Origin: Hymenobacter negativus
GTDB taxonomy: Bacteria; Bacteroidota; Bacteroidia; Cytophagales; Hymenobacteraceae
Direction of reading: 5' to 3'
Assembly: GCF_017571495.1 (NCBI RefSeq)
Contig: NZ_JAGETZ010000011.1
Coordinates: forward strand, 180,195-244,194
Length of the DNA stretch: 64,000 nt
Position 1 is the stretch's first letter; the number at the start of each line of letters is the position of its first letter. The translations under genes were made by a program, and so were the position numbers. The notes under the pieces were generated by a model. It was not told where the DNA came from, did no database searches, and worked only from the letters and a program-made list of their open reading frames with translations. Below, one piece after another: positions 41,457 through 50,997 of this stretch.

Positions 41457-42524
41457 ATGAAGCAGTTTTCCGCTGGCCGGGTCGCCGGGTTTTGCCTATT
41501 ATTGGGGTTGATGGGGCTGCGGCCCGTGGCGGCGCAGCAGTTGGGCGGCCGCACGGTGTTTCCGTTTCTGGACCTGCCGCCGAGCGCTCACCTGGCCGCT
41601 TTGGGTGGCATGAACGTCTCGACCCGCACCGACGACCCCACCATGCTGTTCGGTAATCCGGCTCTGATTAACCCCGACATGGATGGCCGTTTAGCCTTGA
41701 GCTATGTAGCCTACGTGGCTGATATCAAGCAGAGCACCGCAGCCTATGTTTTTAATACGAAGAAGGCCGGGCGCTTCGGCATCGGTGTTACTTACCTCAA
41801 CTACGGCGATTTCGAAAGCTACGACGCAGCTGGCAACAGCCTCGGTTCATTCGGCGTGAATGAGTACACGGTGGGCGCATCTGATGCCTTCACAAAGGGC
41901 AAATTCACTTTTGCCGCCACCACCAAGCTGGCTGTCAGCAGCATTGCGGGCAGCCGCTCCTTGGCTGGCGTCGGCGATGCAGGCATCGTCTACAAGCACT
42001 CCACATCCGACTTTACCGCCGGCCTGGCCGTAAAGAATGTCGGTTACCAGTTCATCACCTATCCGGGTACCGACCGGGGACCGCTGCCGCTCGACGTGCA
42101 AATGGGGGCCACCGTGAAGCCGGAGCACATGCCCGTACGGTTCTCGCTCACGGCCCACCACCTTCAGCAGTGGGATATCCAGTACCTCGACCCTAATGCC
42201 CGCGGCACCTTAGACGCCAGTGGTACCGAGAAAAAAGCTGCCAAAAGCTTTGGCGATAACCTAGCCCGCCATTTTACCGTGGGTGCAGCCCTGGTGCTGG
42301 GCCAGGGCCTGCAACTGCGGGTGGGCTACAATCACCTGCAGCGCCGTGAGCTGCGCCTCGATAACACCAGTGGCAGCGCTGGCCTTAGCTTCGGCGCAAT
42401 GCTCAAAATCAGCACGTTCCAAATTGACTACACCCACGCTACTTTGCAGGCAGCTGGTTCCAGCGAGTACTTCACTATTTCGCGCAATATGGCTTCGTTG
42501 TTTAAGAAAAAAGAAGCTAAATAA
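41457..42524 (+). CDS. porQ: Type IX secretion protein PorQ
   Basis: 355 residues; signal peptide ending PVAAQ. It is an outer-membrane beta-barrel of the FadL-like PorV/PorQ group, opening with FPFLDLPPSAHLAALGGMNV and DDPTMLFGNPALINPDM, followed by strands of alternating pattern (FGIGVTYLNYGDFESYDAAG, FAATTKLAVSSI, LDVQMGATVKPEHMPVRFSL) and ending in a charged KKKEAK. PorQ works with PorU, PorV and PorZ in the complex that removes the C-terminal domain and attaches cargo to the surface. It is relevant to the T9SS-tagged cargo genes elsewhere in this window. Confidence 0.9.
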   Translation: MKQFSAGRVAGFCLLLGLMGLRPVAAQQLGGRTVFPFLDLPPSAHLAALGGMNVSTRTDDPTMLFGNPALINPDMDGRLALSYVAYVADIKQSTAAYVFNTKKAGRFGIGVTYLNYGDFESYDAAGNSLGSFGVNEYTVGASDAFTKGKFTFAATTKLAVSSIAGSRSLAGVGDAGIVYKHSTSDFTAGLAVKNVGYQFITYPGTDRGPLPLDVQMGATVKPEHMPVRFSLTAHHLQQWDIQYLDPNARGTLDASGTEKKAAKSFGDNLARHFTVGAALVLGQGLQLRVGYNHLQRRELRLDNTSGSAGLSFGAMLKISTFQIDYTHATLQAAGSSEYFTISRNMASLFKKKEAK

Positions 42525-42530
42525 ATGTTC

Positions 42531-42629
42531 TGCGCAGGGTTTCGCAGTAGTAAAACGCAGTGTTCCGCAGTGGTTCTCATTTGAACAACACTGCGGAACA
42601 CTGCGTTTTACCACTGCGAAACCCTGCGC
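42531..42629. repeat. Long palindrome with CGCAG periodicity
   Basis: Arms of about 44 bases, beginning GCGCAGGGTTTCGCAGTAG and ending CACTGCGAAACCCTGCGC, pair with few mismatches around a short loop (CTCATTTG). Within each arm CGCAG recurs every 10-13 bases. It fills the gap between porQ and hslU. Sequences like it (CTGCG...AAAACGCAG) are, as I recall, dispersed in many Bacteroidota genomes. Confidence 0.8.
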
Positions 42630-42647
42630 GAAATCTCACTCTAACGC

Positions 42648-44051
42648 ATGCTCAACCAAGATTTCCTGACCCCGGCTCAAATTGTGGCCGAACTCGATAA
42701 GTACATCATCGGCCAGCACGAAGCCAAGCGCCATGTCGCCATTGCTTTGCGCAACCGCTGGCGCCGTCTGCACGCTCCGGCCGAGATGCAGGCCGAAATT
42801 GTTCCCAATAACATCCTCATGATTGGCGCTACCGGCGTAGGCAAAACTGAAATTGCCCGCCGTCTGGCCCACCTCGCCGATGCGCCGTTTGTAAAAGTGG
42901 AAGCCAGCAAGTTCACCGAAGTAGGCTACGTGGGCCGCGACGTAGAAAGCATGGTGCGCGACTTGGCCGAGCAAAGTGTGAACCGTGTGAAAGCCCGCCG
43001 CCAGGAAGCCGTGAAAGCCCAGGCTGCTGATGCCGTTGAAGAAATCATCCTTGATGCCCTTATTCCCGCTATTAGCAAGCCTGCCAGCCTCAAAACTGAC
43101 TTAGGTTTCGGCAGTGGGGGAGGGGGCGATGCTCCGCAGTCGGATGCCGAATTAAACGAACGCACCCGCGAGCGGTTTCGTCAGAAAATCAAAAACGGTG
43201 AGCTGGAAGACCGTAAAATCGAAATTCAGGTGGCCCAGCCCGGTCCCAGCATTGGCATCATGGGCACCCCGCCCGGCATGGACGAAGGCGCGCTGTCCGG
43301 CATTCAGGACATGCTGGGGAACATGATGCCTAAGAAGACCCGCAAGCGTAAAGTAACCGTGGCCGAAGCCCGTAAGCTCCTGCTCGATGAAGAGGCCGCC
43401 AAACTCATCGACATGGATGAGGTGAAGGATGAGGCTATTCGCCAATGCGAAAACGCTGGTATCATCTTCATCGATGAAATCGATAAAGTAGCCAGCAGCG
43501 GCAAAAGCGGTGGCGGAGGCCCCGATGTGAGCCGCCAGGGTGTGCAGCGCGACCTGTTGCCCATTGTGGAGGGCTCGGCCGTAAACACTAAGTTCGGCAT
43601 CGTCAATACCGACCATATCCTGTTCATCGCGGCTGGCGCTTTCCACGTCTCTAAGCCTTCCGACCTTATCCCCGAACTGCAAGGCCGTTTCCCCATCCGC
43701 GTCGAATTGCAAAGCCTCACCAAAGCTGACTTTTTTCGCATCCTCAAAGACCCCAAAAATGCCCTCACCAAACAATACGAGGCTCTCCTAAAAGCGGAAG
43801 AAGTAGAACTAATCTTCGATGACGCCGCCTTGGAGCGCGTAGCTGAAATTGCCTCTGAAGTCAATGCTGAAGTGGAAAACATCGGTGCCCGCCGCCTGCA
43901 CACCGTCATGAGCCGCCTGCTTAATGACATCCTATACGATGTGCCGGATAAGATTGGGCCCAACGCCCGCATCCTCATCACCGCCGAATTGGTCAACGAG
44001 CGCCTCAGCGACATGGTGAAGAACCGGGATTTGAGCCAGTATATTTTGTAA
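42648..44051 (+). CDS. hslU: HslU, ATPase subunit of the HslUV protease
   Basis: 467 residues. HslU is the AAA+ unfoldase ring of the HslUV (ClpYQ) protease. It begins LTPAQIVAELDKYIIGQHEA, Walker A is GATGVGKTE, Walker B is GIIFIDEIDKV, and the I domain (about 110-250) lies between. The C-terminus ends in LSQYIL, the docking tail that activates the HslV peptidase. hslV is not next to it; it must be elsewhere if the protease is functional. A long palindrome terminates the gene and the convergent FAS1 gene. Confidence 0.96.
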   Translation: MLNQDFLTPAQIVAELDKYIIGQHEAKRHVAIALRNRWRRLHAPAEMQAEIVPNNILMIGATGVGKTEIARRLAHLADAPFVKVEASKFTEVGYVGRDVESMVRDLAEQSVNRVKARRQEAVKAQAADAVEEIILDALIPAISKPASLKTDLGFGSGGGGDAPQSDAELNERTRERFRQKIKNGELEDRKIEIQVAQPGPSIGIMGTPPGMDEGALSGIQDMLGNMMPKKTRKRKVTVAEARKLLLDEEAAKLIDMDEVKDEAIRQCENAGIIFIDEIDKVASSGKSGGGGPDVSRQGVQRDLLPIVEGSAVNTKFGIVNTDHILFIAAGAFHVSKPSDLIPELQGRFPIRVELQSLTKADFFRILKDPKNALTKQYEALLKAEEVELIFDDAALERVAEIASEVNAEVENIGARRLHTVMSRLLNDILYDVPDKIGPNARILITAELVNERLSDMVKNRDLSQYIL

Positions 44052-44064
44052 GATTTGGAAATGC

Positions 44065-44124
44065 AGTTTTGATTAAACAAAAAGAACCCCAGTAGATACT
44101 GGGGTTCTTTTTGTTTAATCAAAA
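44065..44124. terminator. Perfect 29-bp palindromic bidirectional terminator
   Basis: The arm GTTTTGATTAAACAAAAAGA continuing to ACCCCAGTA is exactly repeated in reverse complement after only two bases. It separates the convergent hslU and FAS1-lipoprotein genes. Confidence 0.9.
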
Positions 44125-44140
44125 CTTTTGTAATCACCAA

Positions 44141-45214
44141 CTAAGGTAGTAGAACTCGGTCGATAACGTAAACAACACCATTTGTTGTTAGCACGTTGGT
44201 CGTTAAAATATTGGCGGCATTAGCACCGTTTCCGCTGCTCCGAACCGTCAGGCCTGAAGGAGACGTACCCGTTCCAATAGTAATCGGTCCGTTGAGACTG
44301 GTCAGGGTTTGACCGGGTGTTAGGCTGTTAGCCAACAACCGAGAGTCGTTGACGATGTGCTTTTGCAGAATAGCCAATAGTATACGGGCTGGAACCTGTG
44401 CAAGGCTGGTGCGGCCAATGCTTGCCAACAACGCAGTAAAAGCAGCATCTGTGGGGGCAAATACCGTGATATTAGAATTGCCATTAGCCAAGGACCCTAC
44501 ACTGGTCGAAGTACCAAGCGCGGCTGCTACCGTATCACGTGCCAGCGCTTGGCGTAACAACGTAAATTGCGGGTTAGTTGTGGCCGTAGCTAGTGCCGTC
44601 ACGTATTGCGAAACCGTCTGAGTAGGCTGCTGAATTACGGCATCGATGATATGTACTGTGCCATTTTGGGCGCTTAGCGCGTCGGGTGTCACTACACGGG
44701 CTGCGCCACCGTTAAGCACAGTGCTGTTGCCATTGCGGGTAACATAAAATGGGCTTTCGGCCGTACGAGGAGCAGCAGGAGCACGTTGCGATGCAACCGG
44801 ACCATTGCTCAAATCGGCGATTTTGCGGTTTCCTGGAGTGATGTGATATAGCAGGATATTGCGGAGGTTCGTGATTTGTGCAATATCGGCGGTCGTGGCT
44901 GTAGGCAATGCCGCAATAGAGGCGGCTGAAACAAAAGGCGTCCCCGTCAAAGCAGCAAAGGCAGCATTGTTTGGCGCAAACACGGTGAAGGCGGCGTTGC
45001 TGCTCAGCATATAGCCGAGTCCGGTTTTTTGAACAGCTGCCACGAAGACCGTAAGTTCACTATTAGTTTTGATGACATCGGCAACCGATGGCGATGGCGC
45101 CACTACGGGAGCCGTGTTCTCAACGTCTTTTTTGCAGCTACTCAGAACAGTGGCTGCCAACGTTAGAACCGTTGCCACTCGAATGAGCGGCCGGGAAAAA
45201 TTAAAATGGTTCAT
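44141..45214 (-). CDS. Lipoprotein with two fasciclin (FAS1) domains
   Basis: 357 residues. The lipobox LSSCKKD marks a lipoprotein. Two FAS1 domains follow, at about 40-200 and 205-357, each with the FTVFAPNNAAFAAL / ITVFAPTDAAFTALL motif, the YHITPGNRK or KHIVNDSRL strand and a closing IDAVIQ or VIDRVLLP. FAS1 domains mediate adhesion or bind matrix. It is the last gene before the terminator on the strand that carries the first SusC/SusD pair, 72 bases after SusD, and could be a cotranscribed surface partner. Confidence 0.92.
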   Translation of the reverse strand: MNHFNFSRPLIRVATVLTLAATVLSSCKKDVENTAPVVAPSPSVADVIKTNSELTVFVAAVQKTGLGYMLSSNAAFTVFAPNNAAFAALTGTPFVSAASIAALPTATTADIAQITNLRNILLYHITPGNRKIADLSNGPVASQRAPAAPRTAESPFYVTRNGNSTVLNGGAARVVTPDALSAQNGTVHIIDAVIQQPTQTVSQYVTALATATTNPQFTLLRQALARDTVAAALGTSTSVGSLANGNSNITVFAPTDAAFTALLASIGRTSLAQVPARILLAILQKHIVNDSRLLANSLTPGQTLTSLNGPITIGTGTSPSGLTVRSSGNGANAANILTTNVLTTNGVVYVIDRVLLP

Positions 45215-45286
45215 GGATTCGAAGGTTTGGATTATGGCATTCGGGCCGGTAAATAGGTGTTAGCACAAGGCTGTAACCTAAGCGGC

Positions 45287-46741
45287 TTAGTAGCCAGGGT
45301 TTTGCCGTAAGTTGGGGTTTTGCTGAATGTCAACTAACGGAATGGGTAATACGACCCGGTCGCTGCCATAATTGATGCGACCCGGATTGCGCTTGTAACG
45401 CAGTAGGTCATAATACCGATGGCCTTCGAACGCCAGTTCCAAACGCCGCTCTAACAGAATGGCTTCAATCAACGCTTGCTTATCAGTGAAACTGCTCACC
45501 GTGTATGAAGGCGAAGCGGCAGGCTTCGACCGGTCACGCACTTGGTTCAAAAGGGTGACAGCGGTGGCATTTACGCCAGTGCTGGTCTGGGCCAAGCCTT
45601 CAGCCTGAGTTAGCAATATTTCTGGATATCGTATAATGGGCACATAATCGGCTGAGGCATTGCTATACTTGCGTGTAAAGATGCGAGTAGCCGGGTCGGT
45701 AGGAACGGCCGACGGATTGAGAAGAGCGGTCCGACGTAAATCAGTTGCCGGGAACAAGCTGGTTGGAATCAGCGCATAAGGAGTTACCGTAATATCAGCA
45801 CGCCGATTGGAGCCGTAGTGCTGACCCAGCGCGTTATTCGTGTTCGGATTGTCGGAGGAGTTCATGGCCACCGAGAATACAGATTCCGACGTGAGGTAGC
45901 TGCTGGCGCTGAATACAGTTGCCGGGCTGCTGTTCAGGCGGTGGCGGGTATTGGCCACCGCGCCTGCTGCTGCGGCAGCCGCCGCAAAATCGCCCTTATA
46001 TAGAGCTACCCGTGATTGCAAGCCTCGAACAGCATCCTTAGTAGCACGAGTTACATCGGTAGCGTTAGGCGAAAGATTGGTCGCGTCCGGCGCGGTGCTT
46101 TCCGGCAGAACTGGCAGGGCTTCAGCTAAGTCCTTCTCAATCTGAGCATACACTTGAGCCACTGTGGAACGTGGTAATTGTTGCGTAGCTGAAAAAGCTT
46201 CATTTGCGTCGTTGGGAGCAGTAAGCTGCAGTACTACACCCGGGTGCGAAGCATCTGCCGTGAAGTTATAGGGCTGCGCAAACAAGTTAACCAGATGGAA
46301 ATAAGTTAGTGCACGAATAAATTTCGCTTCACCGGCGAACTGTGCTTCTAATGCAGGAGTCGTTTTGCCAGTATTGGCGGCGAGGCGCTGCAAAAAGTAA
46401 TTGGTCTGGTAAATGGTGCGATAGCCACCCGTCCAGGCATTGGTTGCCAGCACGCTATTGGCTTGTGCAGTAAAGGTGGAGATGTCGTTGAAGTACGAAG
46501 CAACGTCTTCGTCGTCGCTGCGCAAGTCGCTATAAATTAGAGCTCGACCGCCCAGAAACTCTGCATTTTGCAGTCCATCGTACATTCCAATGGCGTTCTT
46601 GGCAATCCGGTCGGCTGTCGCATATCCCTCGTCCGGGTCGAACGCCGTTGGCAATTCCTGGTTGAGTGGATTGCAGGCGGGAGCACCAGTCAGCACAAGG
46701 CCTAATGCCGCCAGCCATAACATTTTATGAGTACGATTCAT
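45287..46741 (-). CDS. SusD/RagB-family nutrient-binding lipoprotein (system 1)
   Basis: 484 residues starting MNRTHKMLWLAALGLVLTG with the Cys of TGAPACNP as lipid site. The SusD N-terminal helical part has YRTIYQTNYFLQRLAANTGK and GEAKFIRALTYFHLVNLFAQ; the RagB C-terminal part ends with ILLERRLELAFEGHRYYDLL and DIQQNPNLRQNPGY. SusD proteins sit on the SusC pore as a lid and hand ligand to it. The ligand is unknown; there is no linked hydrolase. It follows its SusC by 19 bases. Confidence 0.95.
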   Translation of the reverse strand: MNRTHKMLWLAALGLVLTGAPACNPLNQELPTAFDPDEGYATADRIAKNAIGMYDGLQNAEFLGGRALIYSDLRSDDEDVASYFNDISTFTAQANSVLATNAWTGGYRTIYQTNYFLQRLAANTGKTTPALEAQFAGEAKFIRALTYFHLVNLFAQPYNFTADASHPGVVLQLTAPNDANEAFSATQQLPRSTVAQVYAQIEKDLAEALPVLPESTAPDATNLSPNATDVTRATKDAVRGLQSRVALYKGDFAAAAAAAGAVANTRHRLNSSPATVFSASSYLTSESVFSVAMNSSDNPNTNNALGQHYGSNRRADITVTPYALIPTSLFPATDLRRTALLNPSAVPTDPATRIFTRKYSNASADYVPIIRYPEILLTQAEGLAQTSTGVNATAVTLLNQVRDRSKPAASPSYTVSSFTDKQALIEAILLERRLELAFEGHRYYDLLRYKRNPGRINYGSDRVVLPIPLVDIQQNPNLRQNPGY

Positions 46742-46760
46742 ATGAAAATCAATTTGGAAA

Positions 46761-49700
46761 TTAGATACCAATGTTAACGCCGAAAGTGTAGCTGCGCGGC
46801 TGAGGCACTGAGCGGTTGTCGATACCAAAAGCAATGTTGCTGGTATTGGCACCGCCACCTGAGAAAGTGCGCGAGGTGTTCACTTCGGGGTCGGTACCCG
46901 TGTACTTAGTAAACGTATAGAGATTTTGTGCCAGAGCGTATACCCGGAAGCTGCTCATCCCAAAGCGGTTCAAGAATTCTTTGGGCAGCGAGTAGCTCAG
47001 GCTCAATTGGCGTAGGCGCAGGTAATTGCCACTTTCCAACCAGCGAGTTGAGTTTTGGGTAGAAACAGCATCACGCAATACCAGCTTCGGCACATTGGTC
47101 TCCTGACCAGGCGTAGTCCAGCGGTCTTTGATTTCTTCAATGTTGTTGTTGAGCGAATTGGTCATCAACCCCTGACGGGTCTGGTTCAAAATCAGGTTGC
47201 CACCGCTGTATTGCATGAAAACCCCCAACTCGATGCCTTTGTAACTAACTGTGTTGTCAAAACCACCAAACCAGGTAGGGATACCGCCTTTTTTCTGGTA
47301 CTTGAAATCATCGGCACCAATGGGGGTTGTTACATCTCCACCCATTGTGAGCCAACGGCCCTGCGTTGTATTAGAGAGCGTCGTATAGGCAGCGTCGTAT
47401 TGCTTAATGCTGCCATCGGCGGCGTAGAACATAGCGTTGCCGTTGGCCGGATTCACTCCGGCCCATTCGGCTAGGTTGTACACGCTTAGCGTACGGCCAA
47501 TGCTGGCCCGCTGCACCCCCGAGATGATATCGGTCGGAGAGGCCAAAGCCGTAATCTCATTCTTAATCCACGAAGCATTTGCGCTTGTTGACCATTGAAA
47601 ACCGCCAGGAGTGCGGACGTTCACGGTATTTACCGTCACTTCCACACCGTTGTTGGTCATCGACCCTACGTTGCTTGAAATTCCCGAATTGGTATTGGGC
47701 ACACCCACGGTCCGGAGTACCGGGGCGGTAAGCACCAAGTTGCTGATGCGGTTGTTAAAATAATCAACAACCAGGCTGATGCGGTTTTCGAAGAAGCCAG
47801 CGTCCAAGCCAATATCGAGCTTACGACTAGATTCCCAGCCCAAATTGGGGTTACCTATCTGGGTGTTGGTAAAGCCATTCAGGTCGGCGTACTGTCCGCC
47901 CCCAATGAGGGTACGGGAAGCATAGGAACCAATGCCGTTCGAATTACCTACCAAGCCATACGAGGCGCGCAATTTCAGGTCGGTAAGACGGTTTGCCGAG
48001 TTTAGGTCTTTCAAGAAGCTTTCTTCCGAGATGCGCCAGCCGACTGAGCCGCCGGGAAAGAAACCGTAACGGTTGTCTACACCAAACACCGACGACCCAT
48101 CGTAACGAGCCGAGAAAGTAGCATAGTACCGATTGGCAAAGTTATAGTTAGCACTGCCGTAGTACGAGCGGAATCCTTGCGAGAAGCGGGTGCCGCCGTT
48201 CGTGCTCTGGTAAGTGGACAGGCCGTCAAAACTACCCTTAAACTTAGGGTCGGCAAAATCACCTGCAAAGGTGTACACCTGGTTCTCCACAAATTCCTGA
48301 TATTCTATGCCCGCCAATAAGCCAACGTTGTGGTTGGTGCCAAAGGTGCGGTCGTAGTTAGCGTAATTCTGCCAGTTGTACTGATTACGACGCAGGTCGT
48401 TGAGCTGCAACAAGCCCTGGCCCGCAGTCGTGGCGCGGCCCAAGCCGGAAAGAATCGGGTCGCTGTACTGGTCTTCCAGGTTTTGGGTGTAGTCAATCCC
48501 GTAGCGGGTTGTCAGCGACAAACCCTTAAGCGGAAGAATAGACAAATAGCCGTTAGTGATAATGCGTTGCGAGGTATTATCGTTACGCTGTAACTTAAGC
48601 ACTCCAACCGCATTGCTGTAGTTGTTTGCTACATAGGTAATATTGTTGCCACCATTTCCTAGGTTGCCCGCGGGATTTAAGTAATAGGTGCCATCGGGAT
48701 TATAAACCGGTACGTTTGGCGGCGAATTATAGCCCGCAACTGTAGCCCCGGCTAGATAGCCGTCCGTTAGTACGCCGTTGTTAAGTGCTTTGGAGTAGCT
48801 GGCGCTCAAGCCGGCTTTAAGCCACGTTTTCGGAGCCACATCGGTGTTTAAGCGGAACGAACCGCGGCGTAACCGGTTATTGTTAATGATACCTTTCTGG
48901 TCTGCCCAGTCACCCGAGGCATAGTAAGTAGCTTTTTCAGTACCACCCGACATGGAAACTTGGTAATTCTGCATCGTACCACGGCGGAATATTTCCTTTA
49001 GCCAATCAGTGCGGTCAGGCTGGCCATCGTTGTTAACGTCGATGTTGTCAGCAATGCCGACGGCTGGAATACTCACGTTGCCAATGTTATTGGCTGAACT
49101 ACCCAAACGAGCGTTGAATGCTTTCTCGTTGTTGATGGCAATGAAGTCATCTCCATTCAACAGCCGTGGAAGACGTACAGCGTCTTGAAAACCCAAATAG
49201 GAGTTAACGTTGACATGGTTTTGTCCGGCCTTGCCCCGTTTTGTCGTAATAACGAGTACACCATTGGCTGCGCGCGAGCCATAGATTGCTGAAGCCGAAG
49301 CATCTTTCAGCACATCCACCGACTCGATGTCGTTAGGATTGATGTCCGCCAAGGGGTTGTAACGAGTACCATTGCCCGAATTGAAGACGTTGTTGTTTTC
49401 GCGTTGACTAATCGGCACACCGTCCACTACTATCAGTGGTTGCGAACTGTTGGAGATGGAGTTAACGCCACGGATGCGGATGGCCGTCTGGTCGGCCAGT
49501 GTGCCACCCCCGGAGTTAATCTGTACCCCAGCGGCACGGCCCTGCAAGGCCTGGTCAAAGCTCTGAACAGGCTGCTGTTGGAATTTGTCAGCTTTTACCT
49601 GCGAAATCGAACCAGTGAGGTCCTTCACTTCCTGCGACCCGCCATAGCCAGTCACAACGACTTCCGTCAGTTGCTTGGCATCTGTTGCCAAGGCTATATT

Positions 49701-49976
49701 GAATTGTGTGTTGGTGCCTATCTCGCTCTCTTGGGTCGTCATGCCAACAGAGCTAAATGTTAGCGTGCCACCTGATTCTGGTACACTCAGGCTGAAAGTG
49801 CCATCTGAATTGGTTGACACCCCATTAGTGGTGCCCTTCACAAGGACTGTTACGCCGGGTAGCCCGTCACCGGTTGCCCGGTCTGTTACCCGTCCCGAGA
49901 CAGTGCGCGTTTGCGCCATCGCCCCATGCAGGAAACTAAATATGAGTACGAGACTCATCAGTAATGTTTTTTTCAT
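46761..49976 (-). CDS. SusC/RagA-family TonB-linked outer-membrane protein (system 1)
   Basis: 1071 residues: signal peptide ending HGAMAQ, a carboxypeptidase-regulatory-like domain (about 25-110, GRVTDRATGDGLPGVTVLVK), the SusC signature in the plug (DPNDIESVDVLKDASASAIY type: here NPNDIESVDVLKDASASAI, then GSRAANGVLVITTKRGK) and a long beta-barrel ending SYTFGVNIGI. It imports ligand delivered by SusD using TonB energy. No STN domain precedes, so sigma/anti-sigma signalling through it is unlikely. A good promoter lies 34-65 bases upstream. Confidence 0.96.
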   Translation of the reverse strand: MKKTLLMSLVLIFSFLHGAMAQTRTVSGRVTDRATGDGLPGVTVLVKGTTNGVSTNSDGTFSLSVPESGGTLTFSSVGMTTQESEIGTNTQFNIALATDAKQLTEVVVTGYGGSQEVKDLTGSISQVKADKFQQQPVQSFDQALQGRAAGVQINSGGGTLADQTAIRIRGVNSISNSSQPLIVVDGVPISQRENNNVFNSGNGTRYNPLADINPNDIESVDVLKDASASAIYGSRAANGVLVITTKRGKAGQNHVNVNSYLGFQDAVRLPRLLNGDDFIAINNEKAFNARLGSSANNIGNVSIPAVGIADNIDVNNDGQPDRTDWLKEIFRRGTMQNYQVSMSGGTEKATYYASGDWADQKGIINNNRLRRGSFRLNTDVAPKTWLKAGLSASYSKALNNGVLTDGYLAGATVAGYNSPPNVPVYNPDGTYYLNPAGNLGNGGNNITYVANNYSNAVGVLKLQRNDNTSQRIITNGYLSILPLKGLSLTTRYGIDYTQNLEDQYSDPILSGLGRATTAGQGLLQLNDLRRNQYNWQNYANYDRTFGTNHNVGLLAGIEYQEFVENQVYTFAGDFADPKFKGSFDGLSTYQSTNGGTRFSQGFRSYYGSANYNFANRYYATFSARYDGSSVFGVDNRYGFFPGGSVGWRISEESFLKDLNSANRLTDLKLRASYGLVGNSNGIGSYASRTLIGGGQYADLNGFTNTQIGNPNLGWESSRKLDIGLDAGFFENRISLVVDYFNNRISNLVLTAPVLRTVGVPNTNSGISSNVGSMTNNGVEVTVNTVNVRTPGGFQWSTSANASWIKNEITALASPTDIISGVQRASIGRTLSVYNLAEWAGVNPANGNAMFYAADGSIKQYDAAYTTLSNTTQGRWLTMGGDVTTPIGADDFKYQKKGGIPTWFGGFDNTVSYKGIELGVFMQYSGGNLILNQTRQGLMTNSLNNNIEEIKDRWTTPGQETNVPKLVLRDAVSTQNSTRWLESGNYLRLRQLSLSYSLPKEFLNRFGMSSFRVYALAQNLYTFTKYTGTDPEVNTSRTFSGGGANTSNIAFGIDNRSVPQPRSYTFGVNIGI

Positions 49977-50009
49977 GAAATGTGAGTGTGTGAATGAATT
50001 ACGATTTCA

Positions 50010-50041
50010 TAAAGATAGTATTACTAATCACACAGTCAAAA
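50010..50041 (-). promoter_or_regulatory. Promoter of SusC system 1
   Basis: Read leftward, TTTTG, then 19 bases, then TATCTTTA, close to the Bacteroidota consensus TTTG-N19/20-TAnnTTTG. The -7 element is 34 bases before the start codon. Confidence 0.7.
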
Positions 50042-50164
50042 TTTAAATAATGGATGACAACAGTAACCGTTTTGGTTTGTAATTAAAAATATATTAAATA
50101 AACAAAAGGAATATTAAACGGTGCTATTTAAATAGAGGAGTGGAAAAACAGTAGTCTGATAGCT

Positions 50165-50214
50165 ATAAAAAGTCCGCTTCCCCAGTCTTCATTTTGAAAA
50201 CCAGAGAAGCGGAC
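50165..50214 (-). terminator. Terminator after the system 2 operon
   Basis: Read leftward, GTCCGCTTC pairs with GAAGCGGAC across an interior that also pairs in part, and the stem ends in TTTTTAT. It separates the lipoprotein gene from the system 1 promoter. Confidence 0.75.
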
Positions 50215-50326
50215 CAACATAACTAGGCAACCTAACCCCAAGGTAGCCTATGAGTTAACAAATTGTCTAACGGGTTGCGAAGTGAGCATAAGCTGGCACT
50301 AATTTGGCAAACCGTTTCGAGCGGCG

Positions 50327-50953
50327 CTATGGCCTTGTTGCGAAGTAAGCATAGGCTGCCATTGGAGCTAACGACTGAGGACCCGTTGGAGCACCTATTG
50401 AACCTACCGTAGTTGACAATGGTGTGAGGGTTATTCGACGACCGTCTTTCATCACATACTCAAACGTGAAAACGACAGCATTGCCGTTAATGATTCGGTT
50501 TTGCAATGTCGGGCTAGCACCAAGAACAGCGATAGGATTCGGTATATCGGTGGTTGGGGTAGTTGGGAATAGGCCTTCTAATGCTTGTTGGCTATTAATC
50601 GAGACAGTTGCCGGAAAGCTAGTCAGGTCGATTACTTTGACCCGAGGACCTAGCGTGGAGCTAGCAGTGCGAAAAAAGCTTTTATACACTTCTACCGTTT
50701 GGATTTCAGAGTACCCCTGTGAAGGGTTGACAACGAATTCAAATACTGGCCGCGTCGCATTGGCGGTAGCCAGCGCGTTGATGGAATAACGGCTGGTAAC
50801 AAGGTCAAAGTAAGATTTTTGCGGGTTGATTTCGGGGAAGATTATTGGGATGCTTTCATAGGCTGGTTCCGGCAGTCTACTGGTTTCGCGGCAGGACGAC
50901 AGCGTAGTAGCTGCTGAAAGCAACAGCAGCAAGCTGGCAAAGTAATTTTTCAT
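50327..50953 (-). CDS. Lipoprotein linked to SusC/SusD system 2
   Basis: 208 residues. Signal peptide with lipobox LSSCRET, then a beta-rich sequence without a recognised domain: YFDLVTSRYSINALATANAT, FEFVVNPSQGYSEIQTVEVY, then VVFTFEYVMKDGRRITLTPL and a short C-terminal tail. It follows SusD (system 2) by 44 bases, a place often occupied by surface lipoproteins that help bind the ligand (SusE/SusF-like), so that role is plausible by position. Its last codons have an in-frame near-copy just beyond the stop (50275-50300 against 50338-50360), suggesting a small duplication or a shortened C-terminus. Confidence 0.75.
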   Translation of the reverse strand: MKNYFASLLLLLSAATTLSSCRETSRLPEPAYESIPIIFPEINPQKSYFDLVTSRYSINALATANATRPVFEFVVNPSQGYSEIQTVEVYKSFFRTASSTLGPRVKVIDLTSFPATVSINSQQALEGLFPTTPTTDIPNPIAVLGASPTLQNRIINGNAVVFTFEYVMKDGRRITLTPLSTTVGSIGAPTGPQSLAPMAAYAYFATRP

Positions 50954-50997
50954 ATAGCATTGAAAATGAAGTAAAACATTGAAGAAAGCCTTATAAC

